Origin: Geosiphon pyriformis
Taxonomy: Eukaryota; Glomeromycota; Glomeromycetes; Archaeosporales; Geosiphonaceae
Length of the DNA: 64,000 nucleotides
Direction: 5' to 3'
Assembly (NCBI GenBank): GCA_016748015.1
Contig: JAAOMT010000193.1
Location: 222,205 to 286,204 of the forward strand
Under the pieces are notes generated by a model, which was not told where the DNA came from, searched no databases, and was given only the letters and a program-made list of their open reading frames with translations. Of this stretch, positions 45,000-55,599 are shown in pieces; the stretch's first letter is position 1; every line of letters starts with the position of its first letter. The position numbers were made by a program, and so were the translations under genes.

Positions 45000-46797
45000 A
45001 TGAAGAAGGCTACCAAAGTTTCTGGTTCTAAGGGTGGTTTTAAGGTGGTTGCATCGAGGAAAAAGAGAAAGGGTGGTGTATTAGCAGAGAGTGTTGATAA
45101 TAGTGAGGTTGCTAATAAAGCTTTTGGTAATCGTTCATGGGGTTCTGAGGTGGGTGATACTACTGAATCTGAGAGTATTGACATGGAGGAGGAGTGCTTA
45201 GTTAAGGAAACCAATGTTGACTATGGTGAGAATGGTGCTTTTACAGGTGGGGATCCTGATCAAATGCCTAAGAGTTTGCATGTAAAGACCAAGAAGGTGT
45301 TAGGGAAGCCTTTGGGTGTGATTGATTATGGTACTGTCGATGCGGATGGTGATGTGTTGGATGAGTCTCTTCTTCTACTGCCTTCTTTTTCAGTCAAACC
45401 GTTCATTCAGGTGCCTGTTTGCAAGTCCTTCACTTTGGATATTGATCTGGTAGTGGTGGTGGGTAAATCCTCTTAGGAAAAAGTCAATTTTGTCAGAAAA
45501 TTCTTTTCAGGTGTAAATGGTTTTGGGGGGGTCTCTACCCCCTCAAAATTTGGTGGAATCATTTGGGCTACTTTCACTTCTGAAGAGGCAATGATGACTG
45601 CAGCTAATCTGGCTAATGACCATGGTGTTGTGGTAAACACCAATCTCAAGCGCCCTGTCAACAATCATACAAATCGGGCAATTGTGCTGAAAGAAATTCC
45701 TGTGGGAACTTCTTTGGAGGCTGTGCGTACGGCTGTAGCCGAATTTGGCATCATTAAGTCGATCAAAATGCAGCTGGTGGGTTTATGGCAAAAGGTGATC
45801 ATCGAATTGGAAGATCAAGACCAGGCTGATTTTCTGGCCTCTAAGTGGTCTATCCTTATTGGGAAGAACACGATTCGGGTGGCCAGGACTGATATCGACA
45901 AACAATTATGGGATGCCAGAGATAATTTTAGGGCTTTGCTATATACTCTTCCCATGGGAACCACTGCTCATGATTTGTGAGATTTTATTGGTTCTATTGG
46001 TAAGAAAATCTGCTTCATCGATCACAATCCTGTCAGTTATTCTCGCACCCGCTGTGCCACTGTGTGTTTTAGCTTGGAAGTGGAATTAGTTAATGCAATG
46101 GCAACGACTCCAGTTATAAAGAGCTTTGGTCTCCGTTGGTCCCGTCTTTCTTTAGCTTCATGTGCAGTTTGTGAGAAATTTGGTCATACTTCTCTTGGTT
46201 GCAGAACAGTCAAGGGTGCTGGAATTGCAGGAGGCAGAAAGGCTCCCCTTTCAGTTCAGGACCAATCCAGATTGGCAAAAATTTATGCAAAGAGATCTGC
46301 GCCTATCTCTTGTCCTTTGGCTTTTGGTGGTAAAACTTGGGCATCGGTGGTTAGCGCTCCCTTTGCTCTCTCTCTCTGGTGGTAAGGCAAGTTCTGGTTC
46401 CGTCGTCGATGGTAAACCTACTCCTCCTGTTGCAAAAGATCTGGAGAAAAGGCTGGTCAGTATCGAGAATGGTCTTGTTACTCTCGCAAAACAAATTGAT
46501 GGGTTGGCCAAGAGGTTAGATTTGCTTGTGCCGGTGGTTTCCCAGCCTGGTCACAGATGCTGGCTGCCAGTGGTCGCCACGCCACAGAATTCGGGAAGTA
46601 ATGTAACATTGAATATGAACTTGAGTATGGCTGATGGCCATGAGTCTGCCACGATTGTGGACTCATCCACGTCCCCCCATGTTGTCAAGTTGGAAAATAT
46701 GTTGGAGGGTCTCTCCAAATCTGTGTTGATCTTGTCCGCTCGTTTCGATAGTCTGGCTTTGGCTGGTGGTGTGAACTTCCAATCCCTCTCCCAATGA
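45000..46797 (+). pseudogene. LINE ORF1 (nucleic-acid-binding, zinc-knuckle protein)
   Basis: Starts MKKATKVSGSKGGFKVVASR with a basic N-terminus (KKRKGG), then an acidic region (TESESIDMEEE). Residues at about 45620-45930 form an RRM-like segment (IVLKEIPVGTSLEAVRTAVA ... IKSIKMQLVGLWQKVIIELE). A CCHC knuckle follows at about 46156-46205 (C-x2-C-x3-G-H-x4-C in SCAVCEKFGHTSLGC). The C-terminus has heptad-like DLEKRLVSIENGLVTLAKQI. In-frame stops at 45474-45476 (TAG after KSS) and 45978-45980 (TGA after AHDL) and a +1 shift at a CT repeat (46364-46380) break it. The ORF ends TGA 46795-46797, overlapping the ORF2 ATG. Confidence 0.82.
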
Positions 46798-49700
46798 GTG
46801 AATTAGTATGGAAAGTCACTACATGTAATGTTAGAGGAATGAACAACCCTGCGAAGCAGAGTGATGTCATTCATTGGCATAAGAACATGGACAATTCAAT
46901 TTCGATTTTTACTGAAACTAAGTTAAAAGGTAAGGTTCGACCCTGGATCATTAACAAGTTTGATGGGGTTCGGGTGTTTACTACTGGTTTGGATTCTGGG
47001 TATCTGGGTGCTGGTGTGGCAGTGGTTATGGACACTTCTTTGGCGAGACATGTATGCAAGGTGTCTGAGGTCCCAGGTTGGTTGTTGTCTATCAAGTTAC
47101 TTTTCAAGAACAGGCTCTCTGTGTCAATTTTGGGACTGTACGCTGGTGCTTCTTCAGCAGTCTGGTTCTCTCAGGCAGGCGAAATCAACTCTATCGTTGC
47201 AAAGGCTGTTAACGAGTCCTCCTTTGTTATCCTTGGTGGCAATTTTAATGAAGACGGCTCTCATAAGTGTGCAAGTTTCAAGAAGTGCCTTGATTTGGGA
47301 TTGATTAACTCTTTGGTCGGGAGCCCAGCTGTGAAAATGCTCACTTGGGAGAATTCTAGGGGTGTCAAAAGAACAATTGATTACGTGTTTGTCTCTCCAA
47401 ATCTGGTCAATGTGATAGTACATCATAAGGTTTCGGGTGTCAGTGAGCACTTTGACACGGATCATCAAGCTGTTTCAGTGTCTTTGGGTCTGAGTGGGCT
47501 TCTGAATATACAATTGAGCTCTTTTCGCAAGCAAGCAAACAGAGACAGATGGAAGTTTGATTTCAAGGGTGCTGATGAGAGTAAATGGATCGATTTTAAG
47601 TGTGCCACATTGGCTAATGCAACAATGTTCTCAGATGAGTTTGCTGTTTCTGTGAGGTTTTTGGATTTGGACGCAATGTGAGATGTTGTTTGCAGAATAA
47701 TGATTCTTTCGGCTAATGAAGTGTTCAAGAAAAAGTGGTTCAAGGAATTTGATGGTGTCTTTACCAAAGAGTCGTCAAGGTTCCACAAGTTGGAGCTTTT
47801 GGTTTCAAAAATTATTAAGGCATTTCGTGTAGGGTGTGCTGTGGATTTTGCTTCTCTCATGAGGTGTTGGGCTACTCTGGACAGTGTCAAGGCTTCGGTC
47901 GTTCAGGATCTGGTGGACTCTGGAGTGGAATTTGGTCGTGTTTGTTCTGCTCTTTTTGGTGCCAGGAAATCTTATCAAAAGTCCAAGCTCATTGAATCTC
48001 AGAGTGCTAAAGAAACATGCATCAAATCTGCGATAGACAAGAGGATGGAAAGCTTTGAGGTAAATAAAGGTCATACAATAAGAAGTATGTTGGAGCACCC
48101 GTTTCGTAAGATTGTGCTGGATCATTTAGTGGTTGATGACAAATTGATTTTGGAACCTGAGCAGGTCAAGTCCAAGGTTGATGCAATCATGGAAGGTTGG
48201 ACTAGGAAGTGTCGGGTGGTCGATTATGTCTCGGAGGATTGGCGCCTCTAATATTAGCCACTGGAGTATGTTTTTGACGAAGCTTTTTCTGGTGTCATGT
48301 GTTTGATTGGGTATGATGAGTTCCTTGGGATGATTTCTGATCTTCCGGAGGGTAAAGCAGCTGGTTTGTCGGGTATTTCAAATGAGCTTTGGAAACATTG
48401 TAATAGGTCAGTTTTGGATATGTTGTTGGTGCTTTTGAACTTTTGTTTGTCTAGTGAATTAGTGCCCGGCCCTTGGAAAGAAGCATGGGTCTCGATGATT
48501 CTGAAACCTTATGAGTGAGAGGGTGTTTTAATGAACACACATCCTATTGCCTTGATTGAAACAGCTCGCAAGGTTCTTTCCAAGATACTTTCAAACAGGA
48601 TTTCTTTGGCATACAGTACTTTTGACGTGCTTCGAGGGGCTAATTTCTCAGTTTTAAAGGGTACGACAATCCAGTCCCCTATTTTTGCAACTGGTTCAGT
48701 GGTCGAAGATGCTTTGAAAAAAAACAGGGAGCTATGACTGGTTCTGCAGGACATGCGGAAGGCATATGACTCAGTTGGCTGGGTGCATCTCGAGAAAAGT
48801 TTGGTCAGAATTAAGATGTGTAGCAAATTTATTTGGTTTTTTGGTGGTATTCATAGGGATCGTACCAACCGAGTCATGACTGATTTTGGACTGACAAGTG
48901 GTTACTGTGTGCATAATAGTTTGGACCAGGGAGAGGTCTTCTCTTCTCTTCTCTGGCACATATTTTATGATCCTCTTTTGTGCGAAGTCAAGAGACAGGA
49001 GAGTGTATGTGGGTATAGGTTGAACTCTCACTTTGTTTCCAAGAATGGTCGTTCCGAATCCTAGGCTGGGTTTTCTTCTTTTTTTGCTGCTGGTGCTTTT
49101 GTTGATGATACGATTTGAGTTGGTAGTAGTCAGACGGCTACTCAATATATTCTCAATGTTGCTAGTGAATTTTTTTTTATCAATGACATTTCTATTAGCA
49201 ACGACAAAATGGTAGCCATTCCTATCAATAGCAGAGTCAGCAGTCCCTCCCTGTTTATCAGTGGTTTGCCCATTTCTATTGCCAAAAAGGGAGAATCTCA
49301 CCGATATCTGGGCATTTTTCTATCGACTGAAGGTCTTTCGAAGCCTAGCTTGGCTAAGGCGCATTTGGACGTTTGCTTTTTCACCAATCTGGTGTTGAGG
49401 AAGGTGGTCTCAGATAAGCAGTTTTTGTATTTGGTGTCGGCAGTTCTGCATCCGATAGTCAGCTATAGAACTCAGTTCAGTTTTATTCCCGTTGGCATGT
49501 ACGGGAAGTGGGATGCTCTGATTCGTAAAGGTTTGAAGCTCAAGTCCGGTTTGCCATTCGATTTCCCCAATGATGTGATTTACCACCCTTCGTTTTATGG
49601 TTTGAAGTCATTTTCTCAAGTTCAATCTGAAAGCAAGATCGCTTCTCTTGTCAGTTTTGCGAACTCTGGTGGTATCTTGGGTCATTTGTTTTCCCACAGG

Positions 49701-51482
49701 TCTCATGACTTGCAAGTTCTGTGTTGGCGCCCTGTTCATCTGTTGTGTTCTCCTGTTCGTATTTGTGTCAGTGCTTCTAATAACTTTCTGGCAGGCATGG
49801 TTCGTGTTCTTGTCGATTGCAATGTGTCTCTGGGTGGCTCTTTGGTTAGTTCCTTTTGGTCTCATGATGGAGTGTCTATGTCTGAGGTTCTGGGCGAGTC
49901 AAGGTTTCTCAGGTTTCTCCCTTCCCTTTGGCAGTATGGTGTTGCCTTTGTGAATCAACTTCGTGACCGTCATGGTGCTGCCTATGATTGGTACACTTTC
50001 AAGTGGTGGAAAAGATTGAACTCCCATGGCCCAGTTCCTGAGTGGTTCAAGCATTCTGTTTTGTTTCTCAATAGTGTGAGATCTTTTTGCGATCAGTCTT
50101 TAGTTTTGGGGGATGGTAGTCCTTCAAACATTCTTGAGTCCAGTGGATTTGTGTCTATTCGTGATCGTCTCTTGGTGACTGGTGCTAGCAGCCTATCAGT
50201 GTATACAGATGGATCTCTTAGTGGTCTTGGCATGGTTGGCTGTAGAGCTGGTGCTGCTGTTTTTTTTGAGGACATTAGTTTGGGTTTGGGAGTAAGGGTA
50301 TTGGGTTTGATGTCGTCTACTTTGGCGGAATTGCAGGCTGTTGCTTTAGCTCTGGAGTGTGTTCCCCTGTCAAGCTCTGTTTGTTTGTTCTCAGATAGTC
50401 AATCGGCGTTGGATGCTTGCAGGTCGGAGTTAAATCTGGTGTGTTCCGATTTTCGTAATCAGTGTTGGGTCGAATGTTGTCATATTGTCAACGTAATTTG
50501 CAGTAAGAAGTTAAGGGTTAGCTTTCGCAAGGTGAAGGGTCATTCCAGTGTTTCGGGAAACGAGCGTGCTGATGCGATCGCTAGTGCCGCTTCTCTCTCC
50601 AATTGGTATCTTCCCCCTCGCTTGAGTGAGCACTTCTTGGCAGCTGATGGTGATGTTGTTTCTGGAAATTCAAGGCATTTTGTTCGTGATATTTATCGTT
50701 CTATTTGTCATGTGCAATGGAAGGTTGGTTCCAGTTCTGGGGTTTTGGTTGGCAGCTTGTCTTCTGAGGTTGATTGGCCCCGTTTGTCATTGGTGTGGCA
50801 TCCTGATTTGCACATGGCTGCAGGATTCACCAGCAGGTATTCGTCCAGTATGTGTACTTATTTTATGAAGTCTTTGCACCATCGGCTGCTGGTTGCTGTT
50901 CGGAAGTGCCTCTATGATAAACATTATCCTAGCATGTTGTGCTTGTATTGTGATGAGGTGGAGGTGTCGGATCATGTGTTCTCTTGCAAGGTTGACGAGT
51001 CTGTTCGGCACCAGTTGCTGAATTCTCATGTAGGGTCCTGGAAGGCGCTTTCTGGCTCATCTCACTCCTCCTCGGATATATTGCAGCTGTTGTCATCCAG
51101 TGTTTCTGATTCCTCTGTGTTTATGGCTCTTTTTAAGGGCTTTGTTTTCAATGGATGGTTTAGCAAGGCTGTTTCCATCTTTCATGACCCCAAGATTGCT
51201 GTTTTGGAGATTGTCAAGTTTGTGTACTCTCTTGGTCTTGCTTTCAGGAAGGATGTCTGGTTGATTCATGCTAAGCATCGTGCGTATATGGAGAAGAATG
51301 GACTGATCCCGCTAGATGGTTCAGCCGTCGTCTCAGTTCATGGTTTGGCTTCGAGGTTCTTTGCAGGGGTGGTTAGATTACTTGGCATTACTAGTGCTTT
51401 AGGTGTTCATTTTGGTTTTCGCAAGGCTTGCTTGTTCTTTTCAGGTATAGGTGAATCAGTGTTGGTTCATATAGCTGCGTAG
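46794..51482 (+). pseudogene. LINE ORF2: APE endonuclease, reverse transcriptase, RNase H
   Basis: One continuous frame of 1562 codons with seven stops: TGA 47679, TAA 48249, TAG 48255, TGA 48516, TGA 48735, TAG 49062, TGA 49116. Endonuclease (46794-47500): TTCNVRGMNN, TETKLKG, GGNFNED (Asp now Asn at 47241-47243), TIDYVFVSP, DTDHQAVSV. RT (about 48290-49250): LPEGKAAGLSGISNELWK, IALIETARK, LQDMRKAYDSVGW, LDQGEVFSSLLW and the active site FVDD at 49098-49109. RNase H (about 50190-50620): YTDGSLS, STLAELQAVALALE, LFSDSQSALDA and GNERADAIA. A CCHC finger (CLYCDEVEVSDHVFSC, about 50940-50985) is near the C-terminus. The last 757 codons are open. It nicks the target and copies ORF mRNA. Confidence 0.9.
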
Positions 51483-51624
51483 TGTTGTTCTGATCAGCCC
51501 GAGTGGCTGGTCACGTGTAGAAAATGCATGATTCACGCCTAGTTTAGATCAATTCCTTAATGTATAGTGCTAGGTTGTGTTTGGACCTCACTCGTTAAGC
51601 AATAATAAAAAAAAAAAAAAAAAA
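51483..51624 (+). other. LINE 3' UTR and poly(A) tail
   Basis: After the ORF2 TAG comes CAGCCCGAGTGGCTGGTCACG, a potential hairpin (CAGCCCGAGTGGCTG can fold), then a T/G-rich tail and AATAATAAAA followed by an A-tract to 51624. This is the usual 3' end for target-primed reverse transcription. The A-tract joins AT-rich DNA of a different LINE relic. Confidence 0.7.
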
Positions 51625-51639
51625 CTCTTTGTTTTCTTA

Positions 51640-53480
51640 ATTTTATGACTACAATCAAAATAAAGAGTAAAAAAGCTGCATTTAATATTTTTTCTGAGAT
51701 ATTTAATAAAATTTCAAACAGAAAAGTTTCTTTATTGTTGAAGCAGTTAAACAGAATGTTTTAAAAGTCTTTTTCTTGCTTAATAATCGTGAAAAGCTGT
51801 TTTTGGTAGCTACTAAAACATCTTTCTTATTTTTGGCTGGTTTTTTACCAGTCAAAGTTTTCTCAAAGAAATACACTTGGATTAATTTTAGTATTGCCTT
51901 CATCCAATTTAAGAGTTAAAAAGTTTTTAATAACAAATTAGTCAACAAACTGGTCTTTTTTTTATAGTTTTTATATTTGGTGCTGTTAACACCACCTCTT
52001 CAAAAAATATGATCAAAAAGACCAAAGATTCAAAAAAGTAAAGCAGTTACTTGTTTTTGCTATTGTTACACCAAATCTTTTTGGGATTTTTAATAAGATT
52101 TCAGATAAAATATCTGTTGTATTATTTAACATATTATCTAAGATGGGCCAAAATTAACTACTGACTGTGTTGTCAAATGTGATATTTTTTAACAGATTAT
52201 TACTGGTTTTTACTTTAGTGTTTAGTACAACTTTTAAAATCAAGCTGGTTTATGTTAAGACTGTTTTTCAATCTGTGCATGATTTTTTGAGTGTAAAATC
52301 TGTTTTTAAAAACAATGTAAAGCTTTTTTGTATGAGTTTGCTTTCTAAAATTCTCTGAATGCTGTGTTTCTAGTTAAATTTACAAGTTCAATTTGTTTAG
52401 TTACTTTTAAATTTGTCAAGTTTTTGGTAGTATCCAAAACTGGTTTCTTTTCTGCTGCTGTTATACTACATAATATGTTTTTGGGTATATTTGCTGTTAA
52501 TATTAAGACAGCTTTCAATATATTTAGTGAAGTTACTCATATTGTACCAAAGTCTATTGGCATTTAGTAATATATGATTATTTACTTTGTTAAACTGAAC
52601 TTTGCTGTGTCTGCTTTGAATTATTGGTTAGCTTTAATAAGTAAAAATAGTATTAGAATTCTTTCCTTAATAAATCAAAATAAGTCTATTTTGTTTTATA
52701 ATAGGTTTAAAACCAAGTTGATCAATTTTCTTTTTGGTTGTACTGTTTTTAGAATTAGTAATATGATTTCTTAAGTTAGTAGTTGAACATGTTTTATTTT
52801 TTATTTCTCTGATTTTGGTTATTATTTTCGATTGGTTTTGATAATATTTGGCTTCTAAATTGATTTGAATGCTATAGTTTTTAAGACTAGTATGTTGAAA
52901 AAATGCTATATCTGATAAAAAATTTTTGGTTGTTGGTGCTGTTTTAAGTGTTAAGAAATAAGCTATTTGACAGTAAACTATAAAGTTTTACCACCTCCTT
53001 TGTCTAAGACTTTTAAGATATTTAAATTATGTTTTATAAATAGTGTTTTTTATGCTAAGGTTTCTGTTCTTCTGAATTCTGCTGGGTTTTTTTTTGGTGG
53101 CTTTTACTCTTTTTTCTGTAGTTGTTGGTAATTTTTTGATTTCCTCTTGGCTAGTATTTTTAAAATGTGATTTGATTAGATTGTTAGCTTTGATCAAATT
53201 AATTGTTAAGTCTGTTAATATATTGATTACTATGTTTAAACAATTTATTAAGAGTAATTTAACTTCAAGCAATGTTCTTAGTTTTAATATTAATAAACTT
53301 ATAATTTATTTGGGTTTTTTTAGCAAAATTGTTAATAAGTTAAAAAAAAATGATCTTGTTAAAAAAAATACTGTATAAATGATATTGGTATGTTTGGTGA
53401 CTCGAAAATTTGGTGTTGATAATGATACATTTTCTAACTTGATGTCTTTTTAGGTATATAAATCTAATAATATTAAAACT
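51640..53480 (+). pseudogene. AT-shifted ORF1 relic of a second LINE family
   Basis: Plus-strand pieces follow one another in ORF1 order: STTFKIKLVYVKTVFQSVHD and KNNVKLFCMSLLSK (52167-52358), FVKFLVVSKTGFFSAAVILH with IFAVNIKTAFNIFSEVTHIV (52364-52567), YFVKLNFAVSALNYWLALIS and NSIRILSLINQNKSILF (52574-52774), then LKCDLIRLLALIKLIVKSVN (53094-53378). They agree with an ORF1 type I know from Rhizophagus LINEs (RRM-like, then coiled region) and differ from the ORF1 at 45000. The zinc-knuckle segment is missing or unreadable. Residues are biased to F, I, L, K and N, as G/C to A/T change would give. Confidence 0.65.
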
Positions 53481-55400
53481 AATCTCTTAAAAATGGCTAA
53501 ATAACTGGTTGGATTGATTTTTTGTAGTGTTTAATTGTTTGATATAATTTAAAAAATATTGGCTTTGAATAAATTTTTTTTTGTTATATTAATGTAGTAT
53601 AGTTTGAATTGGTTTAAGTAACTAGTTCTATATAAAAAGTACATGAATTATACTTAATTTGAAATGCTTAGTTTGTTTTATAGTCTTAAGTAATAGTTGA
53701 ACTATACTTATTAAATACAAATAAAAAAAAACAATAGTTTTCAAATTAAATAATTAATTTTTAAAATTATTAAGAAATTTACAAATAAGTTTTTTATTGT
53801 TTTTGTTATTAATTAGTTTTTAAAGTTTAATAAAAGAAATAGTAATTATAATAATATTAATAAATTTTTATTTATTTTAACAAAATAAAATTTAATTGCT
53901 ATTTAATATAATACAACATTTAAGTATTTTAAATAAATATAATTCATATACTTTTTATATATAATTAACTATTTAAGTTATTTAAAAAATTAATTAAATT
54001 AAATCAAAAAAATTTAGAAAAAAAATTTAACTTATAAAATCTAATAATAAAACTATTTATATTTTAATTATTAAATAAACTTATTTAAAAATAATTTAGT
54101 TTTTTTAATACTCTATTTAATATTAGAATTATTATTTGTCACAAAACTATCAAACAATTAATAATTTTATTATTTAAAAAAAATTTTAACAATATTAATA
54201 TGTTATCAAAATTTATCTTAGTTTTAAGATTATTAAAGTTTTTAAACAAATTAGCCAAAAAATCAACAAAAATTTTAGTAACATATTTTATAATAACCAA
54301 TTTTTTATCTTAAAATTTTTGTGTATATTTTTAATTAAAAAATTAATCAATTTAATAATAAAATTAATTAAAATAATTAAATTAAAGATTAAAATTTCAA
54401 AAAATTTTGTCTAAAATTAAACAAAGAATTAACAACAGAATTAGTCAAAAGTATAATAAAAAAAAACCAAAAAAGCAAAAGTCTTAACATAAAATTTTAT
54501 ATAAATAAAAAATAAAACAAAAGTCTTAAAATTATTAACAAACTTAAAAAAAACTTAAAAAAAAATAGTGATATTTTATAATCTAAAAATAAATAATTTA
54601 AATTTAATATTTATAATAGTAATAATATTTAGAAGTTTTTTATCAAATATAATATTTATGTAAATATTGATTTTTAAAACAGTTGAATTTAAAATTTCTA
54701 AAACTTAAAAATAATAATAGCAAAATATTAATAACAATAAAAATTCAAATAAAACAATTATTATTACCGACTTAAAAAATCAAATAACTAATTATAAAAA
54801 CAATAAAACCAAAAAATATTAATTAACTTGGCTTTAAAAATGTTTTTTAAATAATAACTTTTTTTTAATTAAGCAAAAAAATATTTTAATACTGTTTTTT
54901 ATTAATATAAACTAATAAACAATAGTAATAATAATAATATATTATTACAAACTAATAAACATTAACTTAATCAAAATAACAATATCGAAAATACCAAAAA
55001 TATTATAAAATACAATAAAAATTAAAAAAAAAAACAAAAGCCACTACAAAAAACTTTGTAATTTTAAATATAGTCAAGAAAATAAAATTACCAATAAAAA
55101 TTTTATTAACAATAACTAAAAAAACATTAAAAACAAAATTTACACAAAACAACTTAATATTGTTTTTTAAATCTAATTTTAGTTTAACAAAACCAAACAA
55201 TAAATTTATTAAGGCCAATTTGATCTTAAAAGTATTATTAAACACTAAAATAAAGATTATTCATTCAAAAAATTTTAAAAACTGAAAATTGTTTTCTAAG
55301 TGCTATTAAAAACAATATTAGAAAACAAAAATAAACAAAAATAAAATATTTATAAGTTTAAAATGTTTTTTATTATTAAAAACTTATTGTTTTTATTAAA
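53481..55400 (-). pseudogene. Minus-strand ORF1-like relic, inverted relative to the one at 51640
   Basis: The open piece 55003-55245 reads NNTFKIKLALINLLFGFVKL, then KNNIKLFCVNFVFNVFLVIV and FLTIFKITKFFVVAF, paralleling STTFKIKL...KNNVKLFCMSLLSK...FKFVKFLVVS at 52200-52440 on the other strand. So a second copy of the same ORF1 type lies here in inverted orientation. The rest (53481-55000) is made of short lysine/asparagine/phenylalanine-rich pieces with many TAA codons and cannot be aligned by eye. Boundaries are approximate. Confidence 0.5.
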
Positions 55401-55599
55401 AGTATATTTTTTATTAAAAATTTTTTAAATTACACATTTTTTAAAAATACATTAGTTTATAAATCTTATTAAAAACTTTTTATAATGTATTTTTTTATTA
55501 TGTTTTTATATATAAAGTTTTATATTATAGTCTAACTGTTATTTAGTATATAAAACCAGGCTAAATAATTTAAATTAAATACAATTTATATTTTTACTA

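Larger units (their letters stand above)
44868..51624 (+). mobile_element. Nearly full-length non-LTR retrotransposon (LINE) with ORF1, ORF2 and poly(A)
   Basis: A block whose base composition is clearly GC-richer (about half G+C by eye) than the flanks. It starts near CTTCTTTCTTTCCTTCGTCC, has a 5' leader of about 130 bases, ORF1 (gag-like, CCHC knuckle), ORF2 (endonuclease, RT, RNase H), a 120-base 3' UTR and an A-tract at 51607-51624. The APE-type endonuclease plus RNase H puts it in the Tad1/I-like group; the exact clade is not decided here. The relics at 1-557, 43480-44860, 51640-53480 and 55600-63210 are relatives. Target duplication not found with confidence. Confidence 0.9.

Noticed and set aside
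49608-49865. Minus-strand frames within the LINE ORF2 (also 48771-49301, 47465-47890, 50787-51029)
   Set aside because: They are shadows of the strongly supported plus-strand ORF2; no independent motif.
51500-51540. tRNA-like or SINE-like structure after the LINE ORF2 (CAGCCCGAGTGGCTGG)
   Set aside because: A short hairpin is possible, but there is no cloverleaf and no A/B box pair; it fits a LINE 3' UTR hairpin better.
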